NCBI RefSeq assembly: GCF_020379485.1
Contig: NC_063446.1
Coordinates: forward strand, 17,371,525 to 17,435,524
DNA: 64,000 nt
Source of the DNA: Brassica napus
Taxonomy: Eukaryota > Streptophyta > Magnoliopsida > Brassicales > Brassicaceae
Direction of reading: 5' to 3'
Shown: positions 23,664 to 36,090 of the stretch, in pieces
Layout: each line of letters opens with the position of its first letter
How positions within the stretch are numbered: position 1 is the stretch's first letter
Program-made: the position numbers and the translations under genes
Notes under the pieces: generated by a model
Told to the model about the DNA's origin: nothing
Database searches by the model: none
The model's input: only the letters and a program-made list of their open reading frames with translations

Positions 23664-26466
23664 ATGAGTTCAAGTGAAGCTTTTACCGTGGTGCAGGTAA
23701 CTTGTACAAATTTACTCAGATTGTTGAATATAAAAGTTGCAACAGCTAACTTTTTAGTGTGTAAATTTTTTTTTAAAAAAGAGCCCCTCTTATCATATTT
23801 TGTGTTTCTTTGGCAGGAAATCATGCTTGAGTTTCGTGCTGGTAAGATGTCTTTGCAGGGAACAAGGGTTGTCCCTGATGCACGAAAAGGACTTGTCCGC
23901 ATTGCTAGAGTAATGTCCCCCCACACACACACTTATTCACTTGTTCCAGTGGCACGTTACTGGTTACAATTAATCTGATCTCTTCTCTCTTCTCTCTTTC
24001 AGGGCGAGGAGGGACTGGTTCATTTCCAGTGGCTTGATCGAACCCTGAATGCGGTAGAAGATGTATCCTTTCCACTTTTAAAATAATAATAATAATAAAT
24101 GGATTCAAAGGTTATTCAAATTTCAAGTCTTTGCTAGGCCAGTGGATTTGTGTCCTGAGCCTAACAACTTGTTCCTTTGAGGAACTCTCTTTTATTGCCT
24201 GAAATAAAACAAATTCAGAGACTTATTAATTGTTGCTACCAGTTGTGCTCCAATTACAGTGTTTTCTCCTTGACGATACCATTTGTAGGATCAAATTGTT
24301 TTCCCTGATGAAGCGATATTTGAAAAGGTATGCCCGTTCTATTTAAGTTGCTAGCATTTTTGATGTTCTAATTTCCCACAACTTGTTTTCTGTTTAGGTT
24401 AATCAATCATCAGACAGGGTGTACATTCTGAAGTTCAACAGTGATGACCGCAAGTTATTCTTATGGTTACAGGTGCTTTTTTTTTTAAAATCTTTATACA
24501 TGATATGTTTGTGACCTAATCAATTTCATCTTGATGCCTTGCTGATCTTTGATCTTATTTGTTTCTGGGAATTCTTTTTGTAACTAATTTTGCAGGAGCC
24601 GAGAGCTGAAGGTGATGCAGACATATGCTCTGCGGTCAATCAGTACCTTAATCAACCACTAGGTACGTAACATTCCTATCTTGTTTCAAACAGTCTAGGA
24701 CTCTGCATTAATTCGCATATGAGCCTGAAAATGTTTTTGCCATCTCTCTGGGTATAACATATGCCCCTGATAATGCAAGCACTCAATGTGATAGCAGGAC
24801 AGTATTGAATAAAATCTAATAAAGTTTCTGTTCACCAGAGTTTGGTGAAGGAGATGCCGTTGCTATCCCGGAGGAAGTGGAAGAGATTGCAGAAGACGAT
24901 GTTTCATCCAGGTACTGATTATGTCAAACTCTTAGTTTTGCATAGCCATTTTATCTTCGTGAAACAGATATTTTCCTACTGTTTTTCTTATGTTGCATTT
25001 TACTTGTGACTACACTTTGCGGATTATTGTTTCTCTCGACAAGGGGTCGACAAATTTCGCTATCAAAAGCTTATCTCCTTCTCTTATGACAAAAAAAAAG
25101 AAAAAAAAAGCTATCTCCTTCTCCATGATTATGATATAAGGAATGGCTTAACAGTTAATTTTATTATGTTATCAAGGAATATGCTATATTTGGTGTTGTA
25201 AGAACGCTATTATCTTTGCTGCAAATGTTGTTAACTTATTTATCCTTCATAGAGCTGGAAACTTGGTTGTACCAAATGTGTCTACAGAGGTGAGTGATGT
25301 GTCATCTTCGTCTGGACCAGTTAAGCTGGCAGACCTGCAAAGAATTCTGAACAACCTCTCTTCTGGTCCTGCAGGTAAAATTCTCAACCGCTTGGTACTC
25401 CCTTCTATAAGCTTTTCTGGTTTCCCTCTTATATACTCATTCAGGTACGTTGATATTATTTTAGGTATCACTGAAGATGAAGAGGAAGGTGAATATTTAC
25501 AATTTTAGGTATTCTGTTTATTCAATATTTACCACATCGTCCTCATGTTTCATCTTCCGAAGGCCTAGTATTAGGGGATATCCTGAAGCCCGAGTTGATT
25601 ATGCCATTGCTTGAGATGTTACCTGTACAAGAACGACTGTCTTCGCATTTACCTGAGGTATGTGCTGGGCGTCAGTGTTTTATATTTTTGATGAAGATGA
25701 GTATTTACATGGACTTGCAAGTTCTTTCTCTCTTTTAAATGTGTGATAGAAGCAACCGAGTCAAGTTGTAAATTTTGGGGAAGTAATAGGCACAGAGGGT
25801 CTCTAGATTATGAAATGATTTAGGGGTGGGATTAAAAATTTGTATGGGGTGAAAGGAGAGCTTTATATCTATCTGATGGTGTTGTTGTTTGAGAGTGGAA
25901 TAGCTTTGATTGGGGAGACAGAATAATAGAATTCACACCAAGTAATTTCTTTTATATTTGATACCATAGACAAATTCAGAGTGGCCCCAACTTCCTTTCA
26001 ATCTGTTAGCTCACTGAGGTCAACTGTTGTTGCCGAGTCATAAGCTGCCTAGGCTAATAACAATGTTCATGCACTGGACTAATCCAAGGACTTTGACAGG
26101 GTCACTGTAGGGCAGAAGATATACTGGAGTTGTTACAGAGCCCTCCTTTTCGTCAACAAGTAGATGCATTTACCTATGTAAGCCTCTCTGTGACAATGTT
26201 GTTTGCGTTCTTGGCTTGATATTCTGACTCCAATTTACTCTCGCTCTAGGTACTTCGCACAGGACAGATAGATTTGACTCAGTTCGGCATCGACCCAAGT
26301 AAATGTGAGTCTGGCTCTTACAATAGAATTTCCAAAAGCTTTTTGTTTCATTTTTATAAATACAGTTTTCACTCTTATTGTAGATAAGTTCACAGTTATC
26401 TCATTCCTAGAGGCACTCGAGGACTCGGTTTCATCGCAATCAAACGACGCAATGGATGAGAGTTGA
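23664..26466 (+). CDS. RPN13: 26S proteasome ubiquitin receptor RPN13 (ADRM1), 13 exons
   Basis: Non-ATPase subunit of the proteasome 19S particle; binds ubiquitin with its N-terminal Pru domain and a UCH37-type deubiquitinase with its C-terminal DEUBAD domain. Exons: 23664-23696, 23817-23909, 24003-24062, 24289-24327, 24398-24472, 24596-24662, 24839-24911, 25253-25374, 25465-25488, 25563-25657, 26100-26177, 26250-26304, 26384-26466; all GT-AG; 897 nt, 298 residues. The Pru domain spans [20 protein letters not shown] to the end of LNQPL (residues ~12-120). An acidic linker ([10 protein letters not shown]) follows, then the DEUBAD region ([54 protein letters not shown]) ending MDES. A 5' leader intron is likely (GT near 23432, AG before TAGAAAGAG). 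Likely orthologue At2g26590. It looks intact; exons 10-13 are duplicated at 40401-41384. Confidence 0.95.
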
Positions 26467-27121
26467 TCTTTTCATATTCTCATGATTTTGTTCCAAGTTC
26501 GACCTTTCAACTATGAAAATCATTTTCGTTGTTTGATGAATTTGGATTTATGAAGTTTTGTTGAAGTTTATGTGTTGGGATTTTATTGTGTCAGACACAG
26601 GTTTTCAAACATTGTTATCAGTTTTTAGGTTTATTATTCAATATCTATCTATCTTTATATATAAAATACGCTTTTAATCTCTCCTGAGTGTGCCAACAAG
26701 GATGACAGCACAACAATTATGTCTCCAGCCGTTCGACACGTGTCTCCTTATTGAAACGCAATGTTTTCCGTTTGATCGAGTGGGCTTCAAAATTGGCTCT
26801 ATATTTAGTTTTGTATTTAGCCCAGAAAAAGCAAAACTTTTACACATAAAGAACAGTTTTCTCCATCCTGGGCCCTCCATGTCGGATTACACGTCAGTAA
26901 TAGGAGACGTTGTGACACGTGTCCTCTTTAGCCATACTCACCGTTTCATTAACGTTAAATTGGGCTATGTGTTTCTCATAATTTAGTGGGCTTTACTCAA
27001 TGATTTAGCCCAACACCAGCCGCAAGATTTTTAGGGTTTTGACGTCTTCTACTATGAAACGAACAGTTTTCTTCTTCGATTTCTCTGATACATCTATGGA
27101 GTTTCGTTTTCTTCAATCCGC

Positions 27122-27205
27122 GTTAATCATGGCTCTATGAATCTTCGATCTGACGTTCTGTCTGTTAATCATGGTTCTATGAATCTTCGATCTGGTGTTC
27201 TGTCT
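27122..27205 (+). repeat. 42-bp tandem duplication in the Helitron body
   Basis: The block beginning GTTAATCATGGCTCTATGAA occurs twice, 27122-27163 and 27164-27205, with only a few differences (GGCTC/GGTTC, GACG/GGTG). It lies in the presumed leader of the RPA-like gene, upstream of the Copia junction. Confidence 0.8.
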
Positions 27206-27289
27206 TCTCTTTATATAAATGAAATTTTCCTTCTAATTGATTCATCCTCTTTATCGTGCTCTTAACTCCATCATCCCTTTACGAACACG

Positions 27290-29728
27290 ATGGAAGTGGC
27301 CAGGTCCATGATGGAAGTGGTCAGGTCCATGATGTTCTACACCAACATGCCTAAGAGGTTCTGGAGTGATGCAGTCATGACAGCATGCTATCTCATCAAC
27401 CGAACTCCAACAAGAGTCCTTGATGATGCCACACCTTATGAGGTATTGAACAAAAGAAAACCATCAATTGACCATTTACGGGTATTTGGGTGCTTGTGCT
27501 ATGTATTGCAAACAGGTGATCATAGGAACAAACTTGAGGCCAGAAGCACAAAGGCAGTGTTCATTGGGTATTGTACCACTCAAAAAGGTTACAAATGCTA
27601 CTCTCCAGAGACAAGAAGAGTCTTAGTATCCAGAGAGGTCAAGTTTGTGGAATCTAGAGGCTATTATGAGGAGAAGAGTTGGGACAATCTCAAGGATCTA
27701 TCTCAAGGGGCCTCAGATAGGGCAAACAACCTACGAATTATCATGGAGAGCCTAGGTACCATCATGACACCAAATGAAAGAACTACTAGTTCAGCAAATA
27801 GTTTAGATCAAGCCAATGGTATGGATGCAGCTGAAGAGGCTTCTCATCCTAATCCTGAAGGGGGGAATCAAGAGGATTCGTCTACTGGTCAAGAGGAACC
27901 ATACATGGGTCAAGAGGATCCGCAGACTACTGATCAAGAGCAAGAGGTTCATGATCAGGATGAAAGCCAACAACAAGAGGAATCAAATCAACAAAATGAA
28001 GTTGAAGCTGAGATTGTTGGAGAGGTCCAGCCGCTTAAGAGAAGCACAAGGGTGAGAAAGCGTCCATCAAATTGGAAGTATTTCAACAGTCAAGCAGTAG
28101 CCCATCCCACTCAAGCAACTTGCTCCCTTGCTTACTATCCAAGAGATCATCAAGCCTTCATCACCAATATATATCAAGAGTATATTCCGAGGACCTATGA
28201 GGAGGCAATGGAGATAAACGAATGGAGAGACTCAGTAGATTATGAGGTCAGTGCCATGATCCGAAATGGAACTTGGTTTGAGAGTGAGCTCCCCAAAGGT
28301 AAGAAGGCTGTCACAAGCATGTTACTATTCACTATCAAGTACTTGGCTAATGGGCAACCAGAAAGAAAAAAAACCAGACTTGTTGCAAGAGGCTACACTC
28401 AAGTCTATTGTGAAGATTACCTTGACACCTTTGCACCAGTAGCTAAGCTTCACACGATACGGATTGTACTCTCATTGGCTGTGAACTTAGAATGGGATCT
28501 GAGGCAAATGGATGTCAAGAATGCTTTTCTACAAGGGGAGTTAGAAGATGAGGTCTACATGAGACCACCACCTGGTATGGAACACCTTACCAAACCAGGA
28601 AATGTATTGAGGCTGAAGAAAGCCATCTATGGTTTGAAACAATCACCAAGAGCGTGGTACCACAAACTAAGCACCACACTCAATGAAAGAGGTTTTGTCA
28701 AGTCTGAAGCTGATCATACCCTATTCACCCTCACTAGCCAGCAAGGAATCATTGTCATTTTCATCTATGTTGATGACATTATCATCACAGGCAGTGACAA
28801 AGAAGGGATCATCTCGACCAAAGCGTTCCTTAAGGCTTCATTTGATATCAAGGACTTGGGAGAGCTCAAATACTTCCTAGGGATCGAGATGTGTAGGTCT
28901 AAGGAAGGGTTGTTTCTATCTCAAAGGAAATACACCCTTGACTTACTAAATGAGGCTGGAGATCTTGGTGGAAGAGCTGCCAAAACACCTCTAGAGGAAG
29001 GATACAAAGTGATGCGTGAGGGGGAGATTGAAAACAAGTCATATGAAGATGTAAATCACTATAGGAGAATGGTGGGAAAACTCATTTATCTTACCATTAC
29101 CCGACCAGATGTATGCTTTGCAGTAAACCAAGTAAGCCAACACATGCAAGCTCCCAAGGTACACCACTGGAACATGGTTGAGAGGATTCTCAGGTACCTA
29201 AGAGAGGCACCAGGCCAAGGAGTATGGATGGGATGCAATAGAAACACTGAGATTGTTGGGTACTGTGATGCGGATTGGGCAGGAGATCGAGTTGATAGAA
29301 GATCAACTACTGGATACTGTACCTTCATTGGAGGCAATTTGGTAACATGGAAGAGCAAGAAGCAGAAGGTGGTGTCTTGTTCAAGTGCTGAGGCAGAATA
29401 TAGAGCTACGAGGAAGCTCACAAGCGAGTTGATTTGGATCAAGGGACTTCTTAAGGACTTGGGAATTGAAGTTACAACGCCAATCACGATGCATTGTGAT
29501 AACCAGGCTGCTATACACATTGCTAGCAACTCAGTCTTCCATGAAAGGACCAAACATATAGAGGTAGATTGCCACAAAGTGAGACAAGCCGTGGAGCAGA
29601 AGATCATATTGCCGTGCTACACAAGGAGTGAAGATCAACTAGCTGATATCTTCACCAAGGCAGCAAACACTAAGGTATGTGAGTTCATTCATCCAAAATT
29701 GGGACTCACAGACCTATCATGTCAATGA
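27290..29728 (+). pseudogene. Copia pol fragment: integrase tail, reverse transcriptase, RNase H
   Basis: An 812-codon open frame. Its N-terminus reads MEVARSMMEVVRSMMFYTNM, a 21-bp tandem duplication of the integrase end, then the post-integrase block (CYLINRTPTRVLDDATPYEV, HLRVFGCLCYVLQTG). A Gln/Glu-rich linker follows. The reverse transcriptase carries QMDVKNAFLQGELEDEVYM, YGLKQSPRAWYHKL and the catalytic IYVDDIIITGSD near residue 493. RNase H has GYCDADWAGD, CSSAEAEYRA, MHCDNQAAIHIA and RTKHIEVDCH, ending LADIFTKA. The frame is uninterrupted, so truncation is the only visible defect. The initiating ATG is probably fortuitous. Confidence 0.85.
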
Positions 29729-30206
29729 TCTCTCCTTCATGAAGTGTTCTACTCTTTTTCCTTGACTTGGGTTTTCTCCCAAAGGGTTTTACCTAGTTGA
29801 GGTTTTAATGAGGAAATACTTCATGGCTTCCAAGCTTGACTTGTTCCACATGGTCAAGCTTGAGGGGGAGTGTTGACATGAAGCAGAATTAAGCAGCTAG
29901 ATTTGAGAATTAAGCTGCCAGACTTGAGAATTAAACTGCCAGACTTATAAGGTTTTATAAAGCTTTTATAAGGTTTTATAAGGCTTTATAAAGGTTTTAT
30001 AAGCTCGAGTTTATTGAAGAGAAGAAGAAGAGAGAAGAATATATTTTATTATATTGTGTACTGAGGTCAATTGTCTTTAAATACTTGTACCCAGATCCAC
30101 AATTTGAATTTCAAGGGAATAGAGTTTCTCTCAGATCTACTTTCTCTCTCTCTCTGTTCTTCAATGTTCTTCATCTACATCTCTTTATCCTCACATTCTT
30201 TCAGTT
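27290..30206 (+). mobile_element. 5'-truncated Ty1/Copia retrotransposon with 3' LTR
   Basis: It holds the 3' half of pol, a polypurine tract (CTTGAGGGGGAG, 29859-29870) and a 3' LTR starting TGTTGACATG at 29871. The LTR has internal repeats of TTATAAGGTTTTATAA (about 29947-30003) and a CT-rich end; its right edge near 30206 is an estimate, where RPA-like exon sequence resumes. The 5' LTR, gag, protease and most of the integrase are absent: the element starts abruptly at 27290. Confidence 0.8.
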
Positions 30207-30714
30207 TACAGTCTACTGCTTTACACGCCAACTTCCACAGTGCCTAACTAAGTTAGAGAACAGAACCTTCACTTTCCAGCTGAAGCTCACTGAGTTCAAC
30301 TTCACTTCAAAGCATCAGTCATTCACCATCTCCCACATATTTGAAAAGCATCAGCGTCCACCACTACCAAGCTTCGCTGAACAAGTAAGCACACTTACAA
30401 CCATTAATTCAACTGTACTGAACAGAAACTTCTTTCCTGTTAGCTACTTTACTTTTTTTTTGTTTCTCCAGAGAAGTAACAATCAACTTGGTGAAGACAT
30501 GCCACGAGCTGGAGCAGTGTCAAGTAAGCGATCTGGTGAGATTACCGGTGAAGCCTCTAAGAACACTGGTGCGAGTGATCGTCTTGGGATTGTTGAAGGA
30601 GGTGATGCTGATCCACCTATCCAATCTGATGAAGCTGTTTTTGTTGACTCCACCACTACCAATGAACCACCCACGGATGATGTGCGTGAAGGGAAAAAGC
30701 CACGCAGAGCTTAG
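30207..30714 (+). pseudogene. RPA1-like (replication protein A 70 kDa) 3' fragment
   Basis: Two exons of a plant RPA1-like gene: about 30207-30384, containing LENRTFTFQLKLTEFNFTSK then HQSFTISHIF (end of the C-terminal OB-fold as seen in Brassicaceae RPA1-like genes), and about 30471-30714, starting RSNNQLGEDMPRAG and ending KKPRRA-stop, a typical basic tail. A GT-AG intron (30385-30470) separates them. The upstream OB-folds and zinc finger are missing or displaced by the Copia insertion just before. It is Helitron cargo rather than the cellular RPA gene; identification is from remembered family motifs. Confidence 0.62.
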
Positions 30715-31017
30715 CTTCCTAACTTCAGCATGAGTTGATGTTTCAGTCGTCATCCTCGCCTCTTATCTTTTCTCCGTCTTTTTCCTGGTTTTAGTATTTT
30801 AGTACTCAGAGTTACTTCTCAGATGAAACCTATTTTATGTTTTGTTTTAGATCCTACGTATTAGTTTTCCTTACCATCTTGGTCATAAAATTAGTTTTTA
30901 TCTTTATTAAAAAAAACTCTTTCTAGAAGTTTTTAAAAGGGTGACTCATACACATGATATATGTAAAAGGTTATGAGTGGTAGTCTACAGCTCCATACTT
31001 ATAACTTGCGTTCTAAG

Positions 31018-31449
31018 TGTAAAAAACATGTTTTTGGTAGGTACAACAAGAATTTGTATCAAGAACATGTTTGTTGAATAATTCAACAACACATTTTTTT
31101 TGTGTTTTTTGGTAGGTGCAACAAGAAGTCTCACCAACTCTTTATAATCTCCTATAAATAACCACACAAGGAGAAGAAGAAATCCATCCCAAAACAAAGA
31201 GAGTGAGCAAGAGAAAAAAAAAAAAAAATCTTTTTTGTGAGAAAATCTTTCTCTATAAGAAATTAAGTGTAATTTCTTGAGTGTATTTGGGGTCGGGTGT
31301 GAGTTGAGAGCTTGTAAAAATTTCCCGGGTTGATAATAAAAGATCTGTAGCAGGTCCGGAGACGTAGGCAAGATTGGCCGAACTCCGTTAACAATTGTGT
31401 GTGTGTTTTTCCGCTCCCATAAATTCTGGTTTACCGCAAAATTTGACCG
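31018..31449 (+). repeat. 5' LTR of the Tnt1-like Copia
   Basis: A 432-bp direct repeat matching 35638-36088. It contains a TATAAATAACC promoter-like box (about 31153-31163), a long poly-A tract (31215-31229) and TAATAAAAG (about 31334), and ends at TTTGACCG before the primer-binding site. Confidence 0.88.
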
Positions 31450-31580
31450 TGTTATCAGAGCTTGAGTTACGGTGATCGGTCAAATTTTTTGCGGAGTTAC
31501 TATTCATGTGAACAGTAATTCGTGAATAGTGAATTTTTGTCGGTAACATCGGTTTGTCGGCGTAGGTGTTCTAATACACG

Positions 31581-33614
31581 GTGGTTCCAGAAATGATGGG
31601 AGGCGAAGACGGTTCGGCGCACAGTATCGGGAAATTTGACGGTACATATTATGCATTTTGGAGAATGCAAATTGAAGATTATCTGTACGGAAAGAAGCTT
31701 CATCAACCGCTGAGCAAGAAGCCTGAGAAGATGGATCAGGATGAGTGGGAGCTCCTTGACAGACAAGTTCTGGGTGTTATAAGGTTAACACTGTCGAAAA
31801 ACGTTGCTCACAACGTTTCGAAGGAGAAGACCACAGAAGGGCTCATGAAAGTTCTCTCTGATATGTATGAGAAACCTTCGGCAAACAATAAGGTGTTTCT
31901 CATGAAGAAAATCTTTCATTTGAAGATGGAAGAAGGTGGCCTGGTTGCCGCACATGTGAACGAGTTCAACACGATTGTCAACCAACTGTCATCAGTTGAA
32001 ATCGAGTTTGAAGATGAAGTGCGAGCACTGATTTTGTTGGCATCTCTGCCAAATAGTTGGGAGCCAATGAGGGCAGCGGTTAGTAACTCTGTGGGTACTC
32101 AAAAGCTCAACTTCAATGATGTTAGAGATCGTATCCTTGCTGAGGAAGTTCGAAGGATAGACTCTGAGGAGGCATCAACGAGCTCTGCTTTCAACGTGGA
32201 AAACAAAGGGAGAAACCTAGATAGAAATAACCGGAGTAATGGCAGATCGAAGTCAAGGAATGGACGGGGTCAGTCCAAATTCCGACAGCCTGCAGAGTGC
32301 TGGAATTGTGGAAAGGCAGGTCACATTAAGAAGAATTGCCGAGCACCACCGAAGAAGGAAGACAACACTAGAGGCGGAGCCAATGTAGTGACACGTGAAA
32401 TCGCTGATGCATTGGTAGTGTCTGTTGATTCCCCGAGGAAAATTGAAGCTCATGATGCAGCTACAAGTACCACCAAAGCGTCAATATCCTATGTTGATAG
32501 CCCAGTCGATTCATGGGTTCTTGACTCAAGAGCGTCATTCCACACCACTCCGCACCATAACATTATGGAGAATTATGTTGCAGGAAATTACGGAAAGGTA
32601 TATCTTGCTGATGGATTATCTTTGGACATAGTTGGTATTGGAGATATCAACCTGAAAATGTCAGACGGACGTGTGTGGAAGATTACGAAGGTCAGACATG
32701 TGCCAAAGTTGATGCGAAATCTGATCTCAGTAGATCAACTTGATGATACGGGGCACGATGTTAATTTTGGTGGTGGAGCCTGGAGAGTCAAGAAAGGTTC
32801 CATGGTGGTAGCTAGAGGTCATAAAAGAGGCACTCTTTATATGACGACGAGTTATCAAGACACTGTTGCTGTTGTCGAGAATGCCAAACATACCAAGTTG
32901 TGGCATTGTAGGTTGGGGCACATGAGTGAGAAAGGGATGAAACTCATGGTGGAAAATGGTGCTCTTCCGGATCTGAAGACGGTGGATCATCAGATGTGTG
33001 AAAGTTGCATCCTTAGGAAACAAAAACGAGTTAGTTTCTCTAAAGGAGGAAGAGAGCCAAAATCTGAGAAGTTAGAGCTGGTGCACACTGACGTGTGGGG
33101 ACCCGCTCCTGTTGCATCGCTGGGAGGTTCATACTACTATGTGACCTTTATTGATGACTCCACAAGAAAAGTGTGGGTTTACTTCATGAAGAACAAGCAT
33201 GAAGTGTTTTCGGTTTTCAAAATTTGGAAAGCCATGGTTGAGATTGAGACGAATCTCAAGTTGAAGTGTCTAAGGTCTGATAATGGTGGTGAGTACATCA
33301 GCGGCGAGTTCAAGAGATATTGCGCTGATAATGGGATCAAGATGGAGAAGACTATTCCTAGAACGCCTCAACAGAATGGAATAGCGGAAAGGATGAACCG
33401 AACCTTGAATGAGCGTGCAAGGAGCATGAGATTGCACTGTGGATTACCAAAGACGTTTTGGGCAGATGCAATCAATACCACAGCCTTCTTAATAAACAGA
33501 GGACCGTCTGTACCATTGGGATTTAAGATCCCTGAAGAAGTTTGGAGCAGAAAGAAAGTAAACCTTTCTTATCTAAAGGTGTTTGGATGCTTAGCTTATG
33601 TTCATATTGATTAA
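31581..33614 (+). pseudogene. Copia gag, protease and integrase (broken)
   Basis: A 677-codon frame of the Tnt1 type. The Gag region has KFDGTYYAFWRMQIEDYLYG near the start and a CCHC zinc knuckle CWNCGKAGHIKKNC at residues 240-253. The protease region reads VLDSRASFHTT: the conserved Gly of the catalytic D-S-G-A motif is Arg (codon 317, bases 32529-32531), which should inactivate it. Integrase follows, with the HHCC-type H-x-H-C-C pattern (LWHCRLGHMS, CESCILRKQ) and the catalytic core (HTDVWGP, DNGGEY, PQQNGIAERMNRTLNERARS). The frame ends early at 33612-33614, where a 16-bp tandem duplication (33612-33627 and 33628-33643) shifts the frame. Confidence 0.87.
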
Positions 33615-33632
33615 ACTTGACTCGAAGTAAAC

Positions 33633-35567
33633 TTGACTCGAAGTCTAAGAAGTGTTACTTCCGGTTATGGTAACGCGGAGCTTGGTTACCGGATTTGGGA
33701 TGATGAAAATCAGAAGATCATCCGCAGCAAGAATGTTGTGTTCAACGAAGAAGCGCTGTACAAGGATAAGCTAGGAGAAGGCTCGGAGAGGAAAGAGCCT
33801 GGAGCTGTTGACTTAGAAGATATCCTGACACCGAAGTTCCCACAGGATACCGCAACAGCGGAAAAAGAAATCTCTCAAGACGAGAGTGGTGAGGCTGAAG
33901 AAAGTGATGATTCTGAAGTGGTCCCATATACACCAGTCACGGAGTTACGACGGTCAAGCAGAATCATCAGAAAGCCAGTAAGATTCTCTCCATCGCTCAA
34001 CTACATTCTGCTCACAGACAGAGGCGAGCCTGAATGTTATGAGGAAGCTATGCAAGTTGATGATTCGATCAAGTGGGAGCTTGCAATGAACGACGAGATG
34101 GACTCGTTGTTATACAATCACACGTGGGAGTTAGCAGATTTGCCTAAGGAGAAAAAGGCATTGCATAACAAGTGGGTCTACCGAATAAAAGAAGAACCTG
34201 ATGGGAGTAAGCGCTATAAAGCGAGGCTTGTTGTGAAGGGATTCCAACAAAAAGAAGGCGTTGACTACACCGAAATCTTCTCTCCTGTAGTCAAGATGGT
34301 GACTATTAGAACGGTTCTTGGGCTGGTAGCACAAGAAGATCTGCATCTTCAACGGATGGATGTGAAGACGGCATTTCTTCACGGTGATTTGGATGAGGAA
34401 ATTTATATGAAGCAACCCGAAGGCTTTGAGATCAAAGGGAAGGAAAGCCTTGTTTGCAAGCTGAAAAGGAGTTTGTACGGCTTAAAACAAGCTCCAAGAC
34501 AGTGGTATAAACGGTTCGACAACTTTATTAAAGGCGTTGGTTTCTTGAGGTGTGAAGCTGACCACTGTTGTTACTTCAAGACGCTTGAAGAGTCCTACTT
34601 GATATTGCTCCTATATGTCGATGACATGCTGATAGTAGGAGCAGACTTGCACGAGATCAATAGCTTGAAGGCGAAACTCTCAGAAGAGTTTGCGATGAAA
34701 GACCTTGGAGAAGCAAGACAGATTCTAGGGATGAGAATCAGTAGGAGCAAGGAAGGTCTTAAGCTATCACAAGAGGAGTATGTGAAGAAAGTCCTCAAGA
34801 GGTTTAACATGGATGATGCGAAGCCAGTTAGTACTCCCCTGGCAAGTCACTTTCGGTTATCCAGAGAACAGTCTCCAAAGACGGAAGACGAGATGGCATG
34901 TATGGATAAAGTTTCATATGCTTCTGCTATAGGAAGCCTGATGTACGCGATGATATGTACAAGGCCAGACATTGCACATGCAGTGGGAGTTAGCAGATTT
35001 ATGAGCAATCCAGGGAAGGAACATTGGGAAGCCGTTAAGTGGATTTTCAGATATCTAAAAGGAAATCCAAGTTTATCGCTATGTTTCACGAAGTATAAGA
35101 CGGGATTGCAGGGATATGTTGATGCTGACAATGGAGGTAACATTGACAGCACGAAGAGCACAACCGGGTATGTCTACGCCTTTGGCGGTACTGCAATTTG
35201 TTGGGTTTCAAAGTTGCAGAAAATTGTATATCTATCAAGCTGTGAAGCTGAGTATGTTGCTGTAACGGAGGCAACAAAAGAGATGATATGGCTACAGTCT
35301 TTTCTAGAAGAACTAGGCCATGACCAAGGGAAAGGTATGTTGTACTGTGACAGTAAAAGTGCCATCGATTTGGCAAAGAATCCAGTTTACCATGCTCGGA
35401 CGAAGCACATACATCGTCGGTATCATTTCATCAGATCAGCGTTGGAAGATGAAATGTTGGTGCTTGAGAAGATCCCAGGAAGCAAGAATCCGGCAGACAT
35501 GCTAACGAAGATCGTGCCGTATGACAAACTGAGGTTGCACACAACCTCAGTTGGCTTGTTGGAATAA
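33633..35567 (+). pseudogene. Copia reverse transcriptase and RNase H (downstream part of broken pol)
   Basis: A 644-codon frame downstream of the 16-bp duplication. It starts in the integrase C-terminal region (GYGNAELGYRIWD), then an acidic linker, then reverse transcriptase: QRMDVKTAFLHGDLDEEIYM, YGLKQAPRQWYKRFD and the catalytic LLYVDDMLIVGAD. RNase H has YVDADNGGNIDSTKSTTGY, SSCEAEYVAVTEATKEMIWL, YCDSKSAIDLA and HARTKHIHRRYHFIRS, ending LTKIVP. The frame itself is uninterrupted. It cannot be made as one polyprotein with gag because of the upstream break. Confidence 0.87.
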
Positions 35568-35637
35568 CAAGCTGGGGAGACCTGCTACATTAATCAAGGT
35601 GTGAAGACATATTAAAACCAATCTTCAAGTGGGAGAT

Positions 35638-36088
35638 TGTAAAAAACATGTTTTTGGTAGGTACAACAAGAAGTTGTATCAAGAACATGTTTGTTGAATA
35701 ATTCAACAACACATTTCTTTTGTGTTTTTTGGTAGGTGCAACATGAAGTCTCACCAACTCCTTATAATCTCCTATAAATAACCACACAAGGAGAAGAAGA
35801 AATCCATCCCAAAACAAAGAGAAAAACAAGAGAAGAAGAGAGTGAGCAAGAGAAAAAAAAAAAAAAATCTTTCTTGTGAGAAAATCTTTCTCTATAAGAA
35901 ATTAAGTGTAATTTCTTGAGTGTATTTGGGGTCGGGTGTGAGTTGAGAGCTTGTAAAAATTTCTCGGGTTGATAATAAAAGATCTGTAACAGGTCCGGAG
36001 ACGTAGGCAAGATTGGCCGAACTCCGTTAACAATTGTGTGTGTGTTTTCCCGCTCCCATAAATTCTGGTTTACCGCAAAATTTGACCG
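35638..36088 (+). repeat. 3' LTR of the Tnt1-like Copia
   Basis: 451 bp, matching the 5' LTR. The extra 19 bp (around 35820-35840, AAAAACAAGAGAAGAAGAG-like) is a local purine-rich duplication. It follows the polypurine tract directly. Confidence 0.88.
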
Positions 36089-36090
36089 CA

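Larger units (their letters stand above)
31018..36090 (+). mobile_element. Near-complete Tnt1-like Ty1/Copia retrotransposon, recently inserted
   Basis: Two LTRs start with TGTAAAAAACATG: 31018-31449 and 35638-36088 (or 36090 if the final CA belongs to it). They differ by about eight substitutions by my manual comparison plus a 19-bp indel (present in the right copy, near 35820-35840). The primer-binding site TGTTATCAGAGC follows the left LTR (31450) and the purine tract AAGTGGGAGA precedes the right one. gag-pol lies between, broken once. No 5-bp target duplication is visible (left flank CTAAG, right flank TATTT). About 2% LTR divergence implies an insertion well under a few million years old at usual plant rates. 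Confidence 0.9.

Noticed and set aside
30085..30714. A single 209-residue protein
   Set aside because: The frame runs through LTR sequence, an exon, an intron (GT-AG) and a second exon; only the RPA1-like exons are meaningful.
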